Shown here piece by piece: positions 36,603 to 47,388 of a DNA stretch of 64,000 nucleotides. Made by a program: the position numbers and the translations under genes. Under the pieces are notes generated by a model that was not told where the DNA came from, did no database searches, and saw only the letters and a program-made list of their open reading frames with translations. How positions within the stretch are numbered: position 1 is the stretch's first letter; every line of letters begins with the position of its first letter. Source of the stretch: Sphagnum compactum. Lineage: Eukaryota; Bryophyta; Sphagnopsida; Sphagnales. The DNA lies in contig OZ234499.1 in NCBI GenBank assembly GCA_965153455.1, positions 7,078,515-7,142,514 of the forward strand, in the 5' to 3' direction.

Positions 36603-38972
36603 AAAATAAACAAGGGGTGTGTCACACTGTGGCCTTGCCATTTACATTAAAAAGTATCTGAACGCAAAAGAAGAAGAATTATGGAAACTCAAATATTTCA
36701 CCATGCAAAAATTATATAATCTTCAAAAAAAAATCCTCTAAAAACAAACCAAAATCCTTCAAGATATTATAACTCAGTAACTAAACTCCAGTCTCAACAC
36801 AAGCCAATATATTATCTTTCAAAAATCCTCATGTAAAAATAGACCTATTACCTAGGGTCCAAAATCCATTAATCTACTATACTCTATAGTGAATCTAAAC
36901 ACAATATCCTTGGCTCCGTGGTAGGCAAGGCCAACAAAGAGTGTGAGAGCACTTCCAAAACCCTGAAAACCAAAAAAAAACATGCTAAAAATTGCATTTT
37001 CGTTGAGTACCTTAACAATGTTTTGATTTTTTTCCTCTTTGTTTTATTCTTTTTTTTTTCATTTTTCCCCCCCCCCCCCCATCAATGGATATACATGTTT
37101 AATCTCTATTATATAATTTTTCCCCTGGTTTTTTTTATTTTATGAAATTTGATTATCTTTGTATATGGGTTTTACATGTAATAAAGGTCAATTCACACTT
37201 GTTAATAACTCACGTGATAACTTACTAATTTTCAATCTTTGTTCATGTAAATATGGTTTTATGGCAATAGCAAATGTGGCATGATGATGTGGCAAGTTAT
37301 CAATAGTTTTATATTAGATATAATATAAATGTTAAATTATTAACTAGTTGGTAATTTTTTCAATATCAGTATAGTAGGTGGTAACCTATTGGTATGGAAT
37401 CTAAGAATTGTTATATGTTGCAACTTTCAATTTTTTGAAATGAAGTTTACAACCACAACAAACATATATCATGTGTTCCCTTCAAGATTTAAAGATCAAC
37501 TGTACATGATATTGCCACACAAATGACTAATGGAAAATGCACATATTCAACCAATGTCTTGCATTAATGTAAGTAAAACTTCTTCAACAAACACCTTCCT
37601 TAATGGAAACCACCCTCAAGCACAACATGCATATTAATCTTTGGAACCAAATGATTTATGTGTAACCTTCACATTTTTTTCATGGCAATAATGCCATTTG
37701 CTTTGTGTTACGGTATCAAACCTTTGTGACATTTAATACACGAGGTCAAGATTTGAAGGTTGCACATGCAATTGTTGTAGATTATGCATATCATGATTCG
37801 GTTGGCATTCAGATCTATGGGTTGGTTGTTATTTATTTTGAAGAATGCCCATGTCATTAAGTTACAATTGTGAAGCTTCCAAGAAAAGCCTTATTTTTTC
37901 AACTTTTGGACACTTGAGTAAGCATGCTTCTATATTATCCTATTGGTTCACCTATTTTATTATTAATGATCTTTAACTTTTTAAATCCCACTTTCTAATT
38001 TATTGTGGGGCTTTCCCGCTGTGAATTTAATTTAATTAGTGACAGTTATTGGTTTAGATGTAAAGTTATAAATGATCTTTCGTTGTTTAAAATGACTTCT
38101 TTGATATTCGTGGGTGAGGACATTGAACATTAAACACCAACTTATTTTAATGTAAAAATGATGTTTACCATTGTAAGGTGAAGATGCTTTTAAATTTTCC
38201 ATTTTTTAAACTCAAAAGTGAGTCACATGAGTGAAAAAACATGAGATGTGTTACTACAAGTGTTAACCTAGCATAATGGCTAGGTAGTTGTGAATGGCAT
38301 TGCATCATGACGTTATCTTTGATGAATGATCATGACACACCATGAAATAACTATGGGAACATTGTGAAAATTGTGGGAACCTCATGGAAATGTATTATGA
38401 AACATGCAAGTAAATGCCCATTTTGTTAGGTAAATTACCTTTGGCAAGCTTCTTATGGCTAGATGGGCAATGTGCCCACAACATAATGAGCAACTACAAG
38501 CTTGTTCCATTACAGTAACATAATCTTTTGCCCTTGAAGATTATGAACAAGATGAAGAGTAGTAAACATTATCTCGGTTTACTCTATTTTTTAACATGAA
38601 CAAAAAAAAAATTGGCATAATCTTTCACCAGAGATGTTAATGCAAGAACATCTTCCATAGAATATAATCCAATTATGCAACAAAATCTTCAAAACTAGAA
38701 AGTCATAGAACAAAATATTCTATCATGTGACATGTTATAGATAGGTTGAAGAGCATGAAAGTTACCCAACTCATTTTGTTTTTGAATATGAACATAAACA
38801 ACTAACTTTTTATTTTTTTGTGTATTTTGAAAGATTTCCCCTAGTAGAAGAACCCTAGGGTGTTGTGCAGAGGGAGCTCCCCAATTTTATATGTTCACAT
38901 GTTCCCATGGAAATATTTCTTTTCTATGAAACAAAAAAGAAGCTAGGAAATCAAAAAAAAGTTGTTTACATA
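36603..38972. other. AT-rich spacer, no gene recognised
   Basis: It contains a T-rich to poly-C transition at about 37020-37080 (C run about 37069-37080). No conserved coding segment was seen on either strand. Confidence 0.55.
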
Positions 38973-39082
38973 AGGGGAGGTTCTCGTACTTGTGCGTTCT
39001 CTTGAGTTTTGGGAACACCTTTGGCTTCACACCCTCGGGTGCCCCTCCCTTGGGAAATCCCATTTGTACAAGAACCTCCCCT
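38973..39082. mobile_element. tiny MITE-like element with 17-bp inverted ends, 110 bp
   Basis: AGGGGAGGTTCTCGTAC at 38973-38989 is the reverse complement, with one mismatch, of GTACAAGAACCTCCCCT at 39066-39082. The ends enclose about 76 bp of GC-richer DNA within an AT-rich region. No target-site duplication longer than 2 bp is clear. Confidence 0.55.
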
Positions 39083-39106
39083 ACAACAAAAAAACAAAAT
39101 AATAAA

Positions 39107-39120
39107 GTTATCCGTAAAGT
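39107..39120. other. copy of the GTTATCCGTAAAGT motif
   Basis: One of five copies in the window of a 14-base sequence that also ends the element at 59.75-60.15 kb (others at 47304, 47375, 59750 and 60131). Here it is a solo copy just right of the 110-bp inverted-repeat element. Confidence 0.6.
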
Positions 39121-39734
39121 TGGGAAAACACGACATGGGAAGCCCGTGTTTGGCCTATTTACAAGACATAACTTCAAATACGACACCAAAAAATTACGCA
39201 TGGGTGCAACAAGGCACGAAACTTAGATTTCGGATAGGACTCAGCTCAAATTTAGTTTCATGCCAAATTTCTTGCCCATGCATTGCCTAAAGAAGCCCAC
39301 ATCTCAACCCCTTCCTTCTATGCCCGCACCCTCATCATCTTTGCTTACTTACCTCACATGTTTACTTTAATGTTCACACCTTGATTGTTGGGGCTTATAT
39401 TAGCTTTGGGTTTCCTAAGGTAGTTTATTTTACCTCTCCCCTTTTTCTTTCTTTGGTTCTTTCATACATGCGGCTATTGCATTTTTTGCCTTGCAAACTA
39501 TTGGCTCATGGGTTTGGAATTCATGGCCGCTTGTTGTCGGGATTGTTGTCTTTGGTGTATAGGAAGAAGAATTTTGTACCTTAGGTGGCATCGCCATCTT
39601 CTGTATAGGGAAGTAAAACCATAGTTGCTAGTAATCCATTGGAGAGCTTTGGCAGAGGAAGAAACCGATCGTTGTAGACAAGAAGCAAGCAAGCAAAGTC
39701 CATGTCTTAGGTATTTTAGCCAGTTTTTTTCCAC

Positions 39735-40475
39735 ACATGGGTTGTGTCCCTATGAATGGATTTTTAGTTTCTCATGGTTTGGTGTTTTCTTTGTTTTTAT
39801 TGTGGATTTTAGCTTCTGGTCCTGCATGCATTCATGTTCCATATGTTAGGGTTTTGTGTCCTTGGGAATGGATTTAAGTTTCTAAAGGTTTTGTGTTTGA
39901 ATTTTTGGTCATGCATGCACTCTCTAATGTGTTTCTGATGACGCCAATGCATGAGGCCATAGAATGGCATATAAATTCAATAAACCCTTTTTGTGTTGCA
40001 TGCATTTCGTTTGTGGGGAGGTTTTGCAGATTATGTGTACTCCTTGTCTGGTACACTAGAAGGTGCTGAACGAGATGTGGCAAGGCATGAAGTGCATTTT
40101 TTGTCCATGTGGATTTGAACTTCTTGGTCTTGTATGCACTCTAGTTCCATACATTATGGTTTTGTGTTTTCAGAAATGGATTTCAGCTCATACAGGTTTG
40201 GTGTTTTTTTTGTCCTTATGGATTTGAACTTCTGGTCTTGTAATGCATTTTAATTCCATACATTGGGTTTGGTGTCCTTGGGAATGGAATTCAATTTCTC
40301 AAGGTTTGGTGTTTTTTTTGCCCCTGTGGATTTGAGCTTATGGTCATGTAATGCATTCTAATTCCATACATTAGGGTTTTGTGTCCTTGGGAATGGATTT
40401 CAATTTTTCAGGGTTTGGTGTTTTTTTCGTCTTTGTGGATTTGAGTTTCTGGTCTTGCATGCACTCTTTAGTGTG
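39735..40475. repeat. tandem repeats of about 105-115 bp inside a 544-bp duplication
   Basis: Units begin near GGGTTNTGTGTCCTTGGGAATG at about 39738, 39846, 40151, 40266 and 40376, each followed by TTCTCAAGGTTTGGTGTTTT and CTTCTGGTCNTGCATGCACTC. A larger direct repeat is marked by TGACGCCAATGCATGAGGCC at 39939 and 40483 (544 bp apart). Confidence 0.85.
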
Positions 40476-40827
40476 ATTTTAATGACGCCAATGCATGAGG
40501 CCATAAAATGGCACAAAAATTCAACAAACCTTTTTTTTGTTACATGCGTTTTGTTTGTGGAGAGGTCTTGCAAATTATGTATACTCCTTGTATGGTATAC
40601 CAAAAGGTGTTGAACAAAATGTGGCAAGGCATGAGGTGCATTTGTGTTTTGCTAATAGATTACAAGATCTTTGCTTCAAGAATGGTGGGATTTACATCAA
40701 TCTTGGCCAACATATAGGTGAATCGGTATGCCTTCCTAAGGTTTCAGAATTGTGGCAAAATTTCAATGGCTTGTTGGTTCATGGTGTGACAAAAAGGTCT
40801 TGCTACCCACTATGGGGAGCTAAATAA
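39939..40827 (+). pseudogene. ABC1 (aarF/ADCK-type) atypical kinase exon fragments, duplicated
   Basis: The copy at 40537-40827 reads VARHEVHLCFANRLQDLCFK followed by NGGIYINLGQHIG, which matches the conserved N-terminal block of ABC1 kinases. The family's K-x-G-Q motif reads N-L-G-Q, so the key Lys is lost. After GQHIG the frame diverges. An upstream copy of the preceding exon piece (FADYVYSL ... DVARHEVH) lies at about 40009-40100, 544 bp before its partner. The fragments sit inside a tandem repeat array. No ATP-binding or catalytic lobe is visible. This is a non-functional gene fragment; ABC1 kinases act in plastid or mitochondrial quinone metabolism when intact. Confidence 0.65.
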
Positions 40828-41845
40828 AAAGTCAGTGAGGATGTTATGGTAGAGATGGTCACTACATTATTGTTGTTGAAGATCTCTCAACATGTGTGTC
40901 ACTATTGTCATTATCTAGTAGAAGTACGTCCTTTTGTGAATAACTTGTATATTTTCTAGTGAAAGGATTTAAGGCAAAAATATATATATATCTAGATTTT
41001 GAAAGTGGGGAGATGGAAGTTTGGACATGGGATTGAACTTGATTGATTGAGATAGGCAACATGGGAGGAGATAAAGTTCATTAAGAAGAGGTGATCAACA
41101 CATACCACACATACCGTGGAAGATCCTTCGGAGATAAAACACAGTGGAGGAATCATATTAAAATCATTATCTAACCATGTTGATGAGAGCAACAGAGTCA
41201 TCATACTTGTGTTGTGGATGAAGGAATTAGGAACAATAAAAAGGAGTGTGCTTGCAAGGGTAGATAATTATGCGTGGTTGTTGTAAATGAAAGCAGGAGA
41301 AGCAGGGGACTATTTCTGTCCTTGCCACAAAAGTTTCGTTGATTTCTTGTCATGAGTTACCTTGCAACCTCATGTGTCTCATCACCTTATGTCTACACTT
41401 GCAGGAGTTTCATCATCACCTAAGCTTATGAAATTCATCAAAAATGGTCTACAACAATCTGGAGGTAGCCAGTTTTGCAAGCTTTGAGATTTGGAAACCC
41501 TAATGTGATCGAAAAAGGGAGTTTTGAGGAGTGCCATCTTATTTTACGTTTTGTAGTAATAAGAAATTGCAACATCTTTTAATGTGAGGTTTAGCCCAAC
41601 AAGATGGTTTTGGTAGTTCAAAGTATAGAAGAAGAATAAATAAATAAAATTATTGTTTCGCTCAGAATATTTTTTTTGGCAAACATTTCTCCTACTGTTG
41701 TGGTCATTCTTCACATGTTGCAAAGGTTTCAATTTTTTTATAAACTTTAATTGGTGGTTGGTTGAAAGATTCCTTGAAGTAAACCAATTTTGAACCTCCA
41801 AAACTAAAAACAAAACATTTTGTCTTCTCTCCAAAAATTGAAGAC
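40828..41845. other. spacer, no gene recognised
   Basis: AT-rich DNA with short open frames of no known homology and a TATATATATATCTAG stretch at about 40980. Confidence 0.45.
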
Positions 41846-42140
41846 ATGTTTTCACCTCCAAAAACTCCAAAAGTTGTGCCTTGTACCCCAAACTTGAAAC
41901 CTTCAAAATGTCCCCATAGCCATGAAAACCCTAAAGAATACCCAAAACATATGTTGCCTCTTTTAACGAATGCATTTGTGATTGAACATATCCTTCAAAA
42001 ATTGCCTTTGGACACATCTATGATGTGGCACCTTTGTTGAGTAAACCATGTGTGGCATAGAATTGTGGGTGAATCCCTTGAATGGCATGCCCTAAACATT
42101 GTGAAATATCACAATGTGTTGTATTGCCACACTATTACTA
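41846..42140 (+). pseudogene. F-box-like domain relic
   Basis: The frame has a Pro/Lys-rich leader (MFSPPKTPKVVPCTPNLKPS), then FVIEHILQKLPLDTSMMWHL, an in-frame TGA at 42038, then VNHVWHRIVGESLEWHALN. Spacing of the hydrophobic residues, LP and the W-x-x-I/L positions fits an F-box, the Skp1-binding motif of SCF ubiquitin ligases. The stop interrupts the motif and homology fades after YHN. It is probably a remnant of a dispersed F-box family. Confidence 0.5.
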
Positions 42141-42244
42141 CCTAAGGATTTCCAAGGTGTTCTTTGAAACAACCTTTGCAATTTGAAGTTCATTGTTTGA
42201 AGTTTTGCTTCTTGGATGATGCAAACATTTGAAACTTTAGTTTA

Positions 42245-43400
42245 AAGGTTGAGTTTGAAACTTCATGTGTTTTTTTGGTCTTGCAACTTAATAAACTTTG
42301 ACATTTTGAAAGACTTGCTATGCATTAAAGTATTTACATATTCCTTAACTTTTGGTCTACAGTGAGAATGACTTTAAGTTTTCGATGAATTTGATGTGTG
42401 AGAATTTCAATATTGTCCTAAAATCCTACCCCAAAACTTGTAGCTCTACAAAAACCTAATAATTGAAATTCAGTTTGGAAGTTAAAGGTTTATACTTGAA
42501 GTGGCCACATGTGTTTATGTTTTGCAATTCAAGCATAGACCTTAATATGTTGCCCTTACTGAATATGGTATTCTTGACCACACTTAAAACCTGTCTTCTT
42601 GGATTTGATGGCTTTCAACTTTATAAAGTTTAGGGAAAGTTTACTGAATTGAATTTGCCTTGGTACTTATGTACCCTTGAAACCTTACCTGTCCATGTTT
42701 AGCCATAATGATTTCAAGTTTTTTGATAGACTACATGTGTGTGATTCTAAGTAGGCCCTGAAACATGGTAATTGAAATTCAGTTTATAGGCTAAGGTTTC
42801 CACTTGAAATAACAACTTGTGTTTATGATCTGTAGCTTAGGCATATACTTGTATATGTTGCCCTTGATGAATATGATATTCAAACACACTTGGAATGTGT
42901 TTTCTTAGATCCGATTGTTTTCAAACTTATAAAATTCATTGGATTGCATGTGCCTAGGTATTTATGTACCCTTGAACATACACTGTCCATGTCCAACCAT
43001 AATGACTAAGTTGTTTGGTAGATTACATGTGTGTGATTTAGAATAGGCCTTGAAACATGACCTAATTGAAGTTCAATTTGGAGGTTAGGGGTTTCTGCTT
43101 GAAGTTTTAACATGTGTTTATGGTCTGTAGCTCAAGCATAGACCTTAATAATATATTTCCCCTGATGATGTGTTTATGGTCTATAGTTTAAACATAGACC
43201 TTAATAATATGTTGCCCTTGATGAGTATGGTATTCAAACACACCTAAAACTTATCTTCCTAGATTTGAAACTTTCAAGTTTATAACGTTTCCTGGATTGC
43301 ATGTGTATGGGTATTTACATATCCTTGAAACCTTAGTTACCCATTTTTAGCTATAATGACTTCAAGTTTTGACCTGAAATCCATTGGTTTGAAATTTGGT
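42245..43400. repeat. tandem array, about 300-bp units, three to four copies
   Basis: Each unit shows in order: CATGTGTTTATGNTCTGTAG, CAAGCATAGACCTTAATATG, TTGCCCTTGATGAATATGGT, a TTGGATTGCATGTGCCTAGG-like block, GTACCCTTGAAACC, and CATAATGACTTCAAGTTTT. Copies start near 42510, 42815 and 43115, with a short extra duplication at about 43160-43200. Divergence between units is 10-25 percent. Confidence 0.8.
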
Positions 43401-43578
43401 CATTGAATTCTAGTGACTCTTTTGGTGGCAAGGTTGATTAGCTATAATGATTGTTATGTATGTAGATTTGAATGTGAGTGGTTCATTCTTTTTTTTGTGC
43501 ATGTTTCCAGGGATGATTGAATTCTAGGCAAGTACAACCTCAGAACCAGATGTATTAAAGACATTAATATTTGAATTT

Positions 43579-43935
43579 ATGGCATTGCATAGATTTAAAG
43601 CCCCTTGTCTGAAGGAAAAGATACCAAGGCAACTTGTTGATTTTATCCAACTCAGCACCATGGCAACTTCTTACAACTTACATTTTGCAAACTATAAATT
43701 GGGTAAAAGCAGGTTACTCAACTTATTCCTGCAGCTATGTGGAAGCAAGTTTACACTAACTATCAAACCACTTATCCTGATTCATACCTTGTGGAAGAAA
43801 ACCCTCAAAGACATTTTGAAGGAATTAAAAACAAGAATTTCAAATCAAAAAGGTTCGGAAAAAGTAACATTGCAATGTGATCAAGTCCTAAAGCATTTGA
43901 AAGCCACAAATGGGCATGCAACAAGGAATGTTTAA
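43579..43935 (+). other. open frame of 118 codons, unrecognised
   Basis: A Lys/Leu-rich frame starting MALHRFKAPCLKEKIPRQLV and containing TIKPLILIHTLWKKTLKDIL. It lies between the 300-bp array and the Harbinger relic and might be part of that or another transposon, but no family is recognised. Confidence 0.2.
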
Positions 43936-44304
43936 AAAAGATGTCAAAGTTTAATTGATGGGGCATTTATACCTACACATAAAACCCTAGGTTCTAGTTG
44001 GTCTGAATTTATAACCCTTACATCATATACTAATCCATCTTTGGATTTTACATCATTTGGAAGTGATGGTGAGAAATCAATGACAAAATTAGAGATGTTG
44101 CAAAACAAGTCCAAGAGCATGGCAAAAGTGACGTTTTGCTTTTCAACAACTTCCAGATTCAAAATGCCTTCCTAGTTAGCAAGGTGGAGATCACCATGAG
44201 AAGTTGAATAAGGTGAAGATTCATAATCTAAAATAGTTAAAAAATTAGATGTTATCATGGAAGAAAAATTCAAATCAAGGGTTAAAGCTCTTTTGCACCT
44301 GTAG

Positions 44305-46135
44305 CTAGAAGTCCCCAACCCAACCATGTTCAATTAGGTTAACAATTAAATCACCAACAACCTCATATGTGAAGTCCATGCACCTCCTACATAGGAAATT
44401 AATTTGGAGAGCTACAACTTGGAACAAATGTGCATATTTTGGTTTGGTTGAATCAAACCTCTTCATGAGGTGCCTCCACTTTCTTTTCAACCCACCTATA
44501 TCCCATTCCACTTGCACCCTGAAATCTGCATGCATTTTGTTGTAGGCTCACATTACAACATGGTTAGCATTTAACGCTAACTCCTATCACCCTATTCTTC
44601 ACATACTAAACATTTCCTCGTCCATATAACCTAGATCTCCCAATAGGTACTCAAAATAGTCATCACCATGGGTGAAATATTGATGCCAATTCTTGGAAAC
44701 ACTAGAGTCTCGCAAGATGGTCACATCGTGATAAAAGCTAGGATAATCAATGTCTATGTGGAAGAACAACCCATGATGGTCCAAAATGACAATGTTGTTC
44801 ATTGCATATTTTTTTTTCTACCCATTAAACTATGTGCCATATGTTTCATTCTGCCAAGGCTTACGAATTTCAATCAAAGTGCCATTAATAAACCCAATAC
44901 ACCCTGATATTTCCCGTAAATGTGCACCAAAACTAAGTTTCTCCTCAGGTGTGGGCCATCGGATCTCATTCTCAAGTGCATGGTTGATGCATGATGCAAT
45001 GAATATTGCATTATCACACAATGCAAATTTTAACCAATTCCACATAAAGGCGACATACATAGTGACATTGTCATGTTTCATGTAAAGAATGAAGTTCAAG
45101 ATATTTTGTTCAAGTGTCAACTTTGACGGCCTACCTGATACAATTGGAACCTCACCTATTATGATGCAAAACAAAACATTAGACCTAAAAACCTTAACCC
45201 TAAAAACCTACACCTTAATCATAAACAACAAAAATCAACACTAAACCCTAAATTTCAAACCTGAAAACCTTAACATCAACCATTTAAACCTAAGCCCTAA
45301 AATTCATACCTAAAAGTGCTAACCATAATTCCAAAACCAAACCCAAAATCCTAAAATTCAGATTTGAAAACCTTAACCCCAAAAACCTACACCTTAAATT
45401 TCAAAACTGAAAACCCTAGCATCAACCCTTTAAACTTAAACCCTAAAATTCAGACCTGAAAGTGCTAACCCTAACTCCAAAACTAGACCCAAAACCCTGA
45501 AATTGAAATTTGAAAACCTAAACCCGAAGTCCAAAAACCTACACCCTAATCATAATCCACAAAAATCAACCTTAAACCTTAAATTCTAGACCTTAAAACC
45601 CTAACATCAACCCCTTAAAACTAAACCTTAAAATTCAGAACTAAAAGTGCTAACCTTAATTCCAAAACCACACCCAAAACCCAAAATTCATACTTGAAAA
45701 CCCTAACCCTAAACTTTAACCCAAAAATTCAAACCTAAAACTCTAAACCTAACCCTAAGCCTCAAAAATTAGAATTGAAAACATGAAATATGAAAGATGA
45801 AGCTCACCTATGGATCTAGCATGGGCTCTAATGGTAGGGACCACTCAAGAAGCCAACTCATCAAATTCCTTCAATGTAAAGTTTGTCAAAGTCTTGAATA
45901 ATGCCAATGTGGCTTGCATTGTACCCAAAACATTTCGGACACCAATAGTCAGGTCCACCAATTGACCGCCCCCCTTCCCCATCTCATCTGAATTGAACAA
46001 ATCATTGGTGTTGAAAGCCATTGTTGCCATCATTTGAAAAAGAACAAGGTCATCTTGGTTCATGTCTTCCAAAATATCCTCATCACTTGAAGAGGAGGTG
46101 GAATCATCACTATTTGAAGAGCTTGAAGAAGACAT
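44305..46135 (-). pseudogene. PIF/Harbinger (HARBI1-like) transposase relic with one intron
   Basis: Exon 1 is 46135-45808: a Ser/Asp-rich start (MSSSSSSNSDDSTSSSSDED), then a helical region. An intron (45807-45156, GT-AG, phase 1) joins to GEVPIVSGRPSKLTLEQNIL. The DDE domain follows: SGCIGFINGTLIEIRKPW, where the family has Asp in I-D-G-T but this copy has Asn; then NNIVILDHHGLFFHIDIDYP with FYHDVTILRD; DDYFEYLLGDLGYM; and VEWDIGGLKRKWRHLMKRF with the catalytic-type Glu. Lesions include an in-frame TGA in exon 1 (about 45843-45845), two TAG codons between 44832 and 44817, and breaks between 44599 and 44535. PIF/Harbinger transposases cut and paste elements with 3-bp TWA target sites; this copy cannot be active. 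Element ends were not identified. Confidence 0.88.
45156..45807 (-). repeat. degenerate CCCTAAA/TTTAGGG tract forming the transposase intron
   Basis: The whole 652-bp intron of the Harbinger relic is built of variants such as CCTAAAACCTTAACCCTAAA. It has GT-AG ends and a consistent phase. On the transposase coding strand it is G-rich. Confidence 0.85.
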
Positions 46136-46239
46136 TTTTCAAGGTTTGAAATGAAAAAAAGAGGGAAAAATAGAAGGAAGACCTATTCGTTATATAGTCC
46201 ACATGAGAGTCTTAATTTACAATTTAAGTGCTAACCTAC

Positions 46240-46925
46240 TTTAAATTTAAACAATATTTTTACAAAAGTACAAACCATCATTTAAACCCTAATGTTTTAT
46301 TTTCTAACTTTAAATTCTAAAAACCATACTTAAAAACCTTAACCCTAGAAGTAAACCCTAAACTTGAAACCCTAAAATTTCAATTCCTACACAATAAAAC
46401 TGAACATTAAAAACCTCAAACTTAAACCTTAAAGAAAACCTTAAAATTCATACCCTAAAAAGCCCAACCTTAAACCTTAAAACCAAACCTTACCATGTGA
46501 ACCCACAAAACTTTAAACCTTAACCAAACCCTAAAATTCAACTTTAAAAAGCCCAACCCTAAACCTTAAAACCAAACCTTAACATGTGTACTAGTAAAAG
46601 ACCAATCTTAAACTCTAAAATTCAACCTTAAAAAGTTTTAACCCTAAATCAAACTCTACAATTCAACTTTGAAAAGCCCAACTCTAAACCTTAAAACCAA
46701 ACCTTATCATGTGGACCCACAAAAGACCAGACTTAAACCCTAAATTCAACCCCTAACAAGCCCAAATTAAAACCCTACAACCAAACCCTAAAACTCAGAC
46801 CCTAAATTTTTTTCAAATAAACCTTAAAAGTGAACTTCACAAAATCCAAACTTATGTTTTAAAAATTAAATCTTAAATGTAAACCTTAATATTTAACCTT
46901 TGAAAACCCTAACTCTAAAAATTGA
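46240..46925. repeat. degenerate CCCTAAA-like tract 5' of the Harbinger exon 1
   Basis: About 0.7 kb of ACCCTAAACCTTAAAACC-type sequence, C-rich on the plus strand. It includes internal duplications marked by AAAAAGCCCAACCNTAAACC at about 46456, 46546 and 46671. It continues the same sequence type as the intron on the other side of exon 1. Confidence 0.8.
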
Positions 46926-46931
46926 ACCTCA

Positions 46932-47155
46932 AAATAACCAATAGCTAGAAAAAATCAATAGCAATTGACAATAATCAATAGCCATCAACAATAGCCAATA
47001 GCCAAAACCAATAGCCATAACAATAGTTAGTAGCAAAAGCAAATAGTGGATAACCATAGCTAATAGCCATCAGCAATAGCCAATAGCCATAACAATAGTC
47101 AATATCAAAATTAAATAGTGAATAGCCATAGCCATAGCCAATAGCCAACATCACC
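46932..47155. repeat. AATAGCC-type tandem repeat
   Basis: Short units CAATAGCCAATAGCCAT with a higher-order period of about 90-100 bp. They follow directly on from the telomere-like tract. Confidence 0.85.
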
Positions 47156-47303
47156 TCAGCCCCCTAACCCATATACCTAGCCCCATAATATAGGCTAGGG
47201 GTGTGCAGCCCATGAGTGGAAAAAAAAGAAGTTGATGTGCTGAATTTGGGGATCCCGCCCTGGGTTTTCCCAATTCGGACTCTTCTTGGTCCCTTATCCG
47301 GAG

Positions 47304-47388
47304 ACTTTACGGATAACACAAAACCAAGGGATGGGGGAGCAAAGAGGGGTCCAAGTGGGCACCAACAGGGTGCCACTTTACGGATAAC
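47304..47388. other. two direct copies of ACTTTACGGATAAC, 71 bp apart
   Basis: Copies lie at 47304-47317 and 47375-47388, in a locally GC-rich block (about 47240-47375) inside AT-rich DNA. The sequence right of the second copy (TTCAGCAAAGCAAAGATGT) resembles ATCAGCAAAGTAAAGACAT at about 59825 inside the 59.75-kb element, so this is probably a rearranged relative. Confidence 0.5.

Noticed and set aside
45156-46925. True interstitial telomere
   Set aside because: The repeats are highly degenerate, interrupted by a transposase exon, and form a spliceable intron, so a chromosome-end relic is less likely than a transposon-borne tract.
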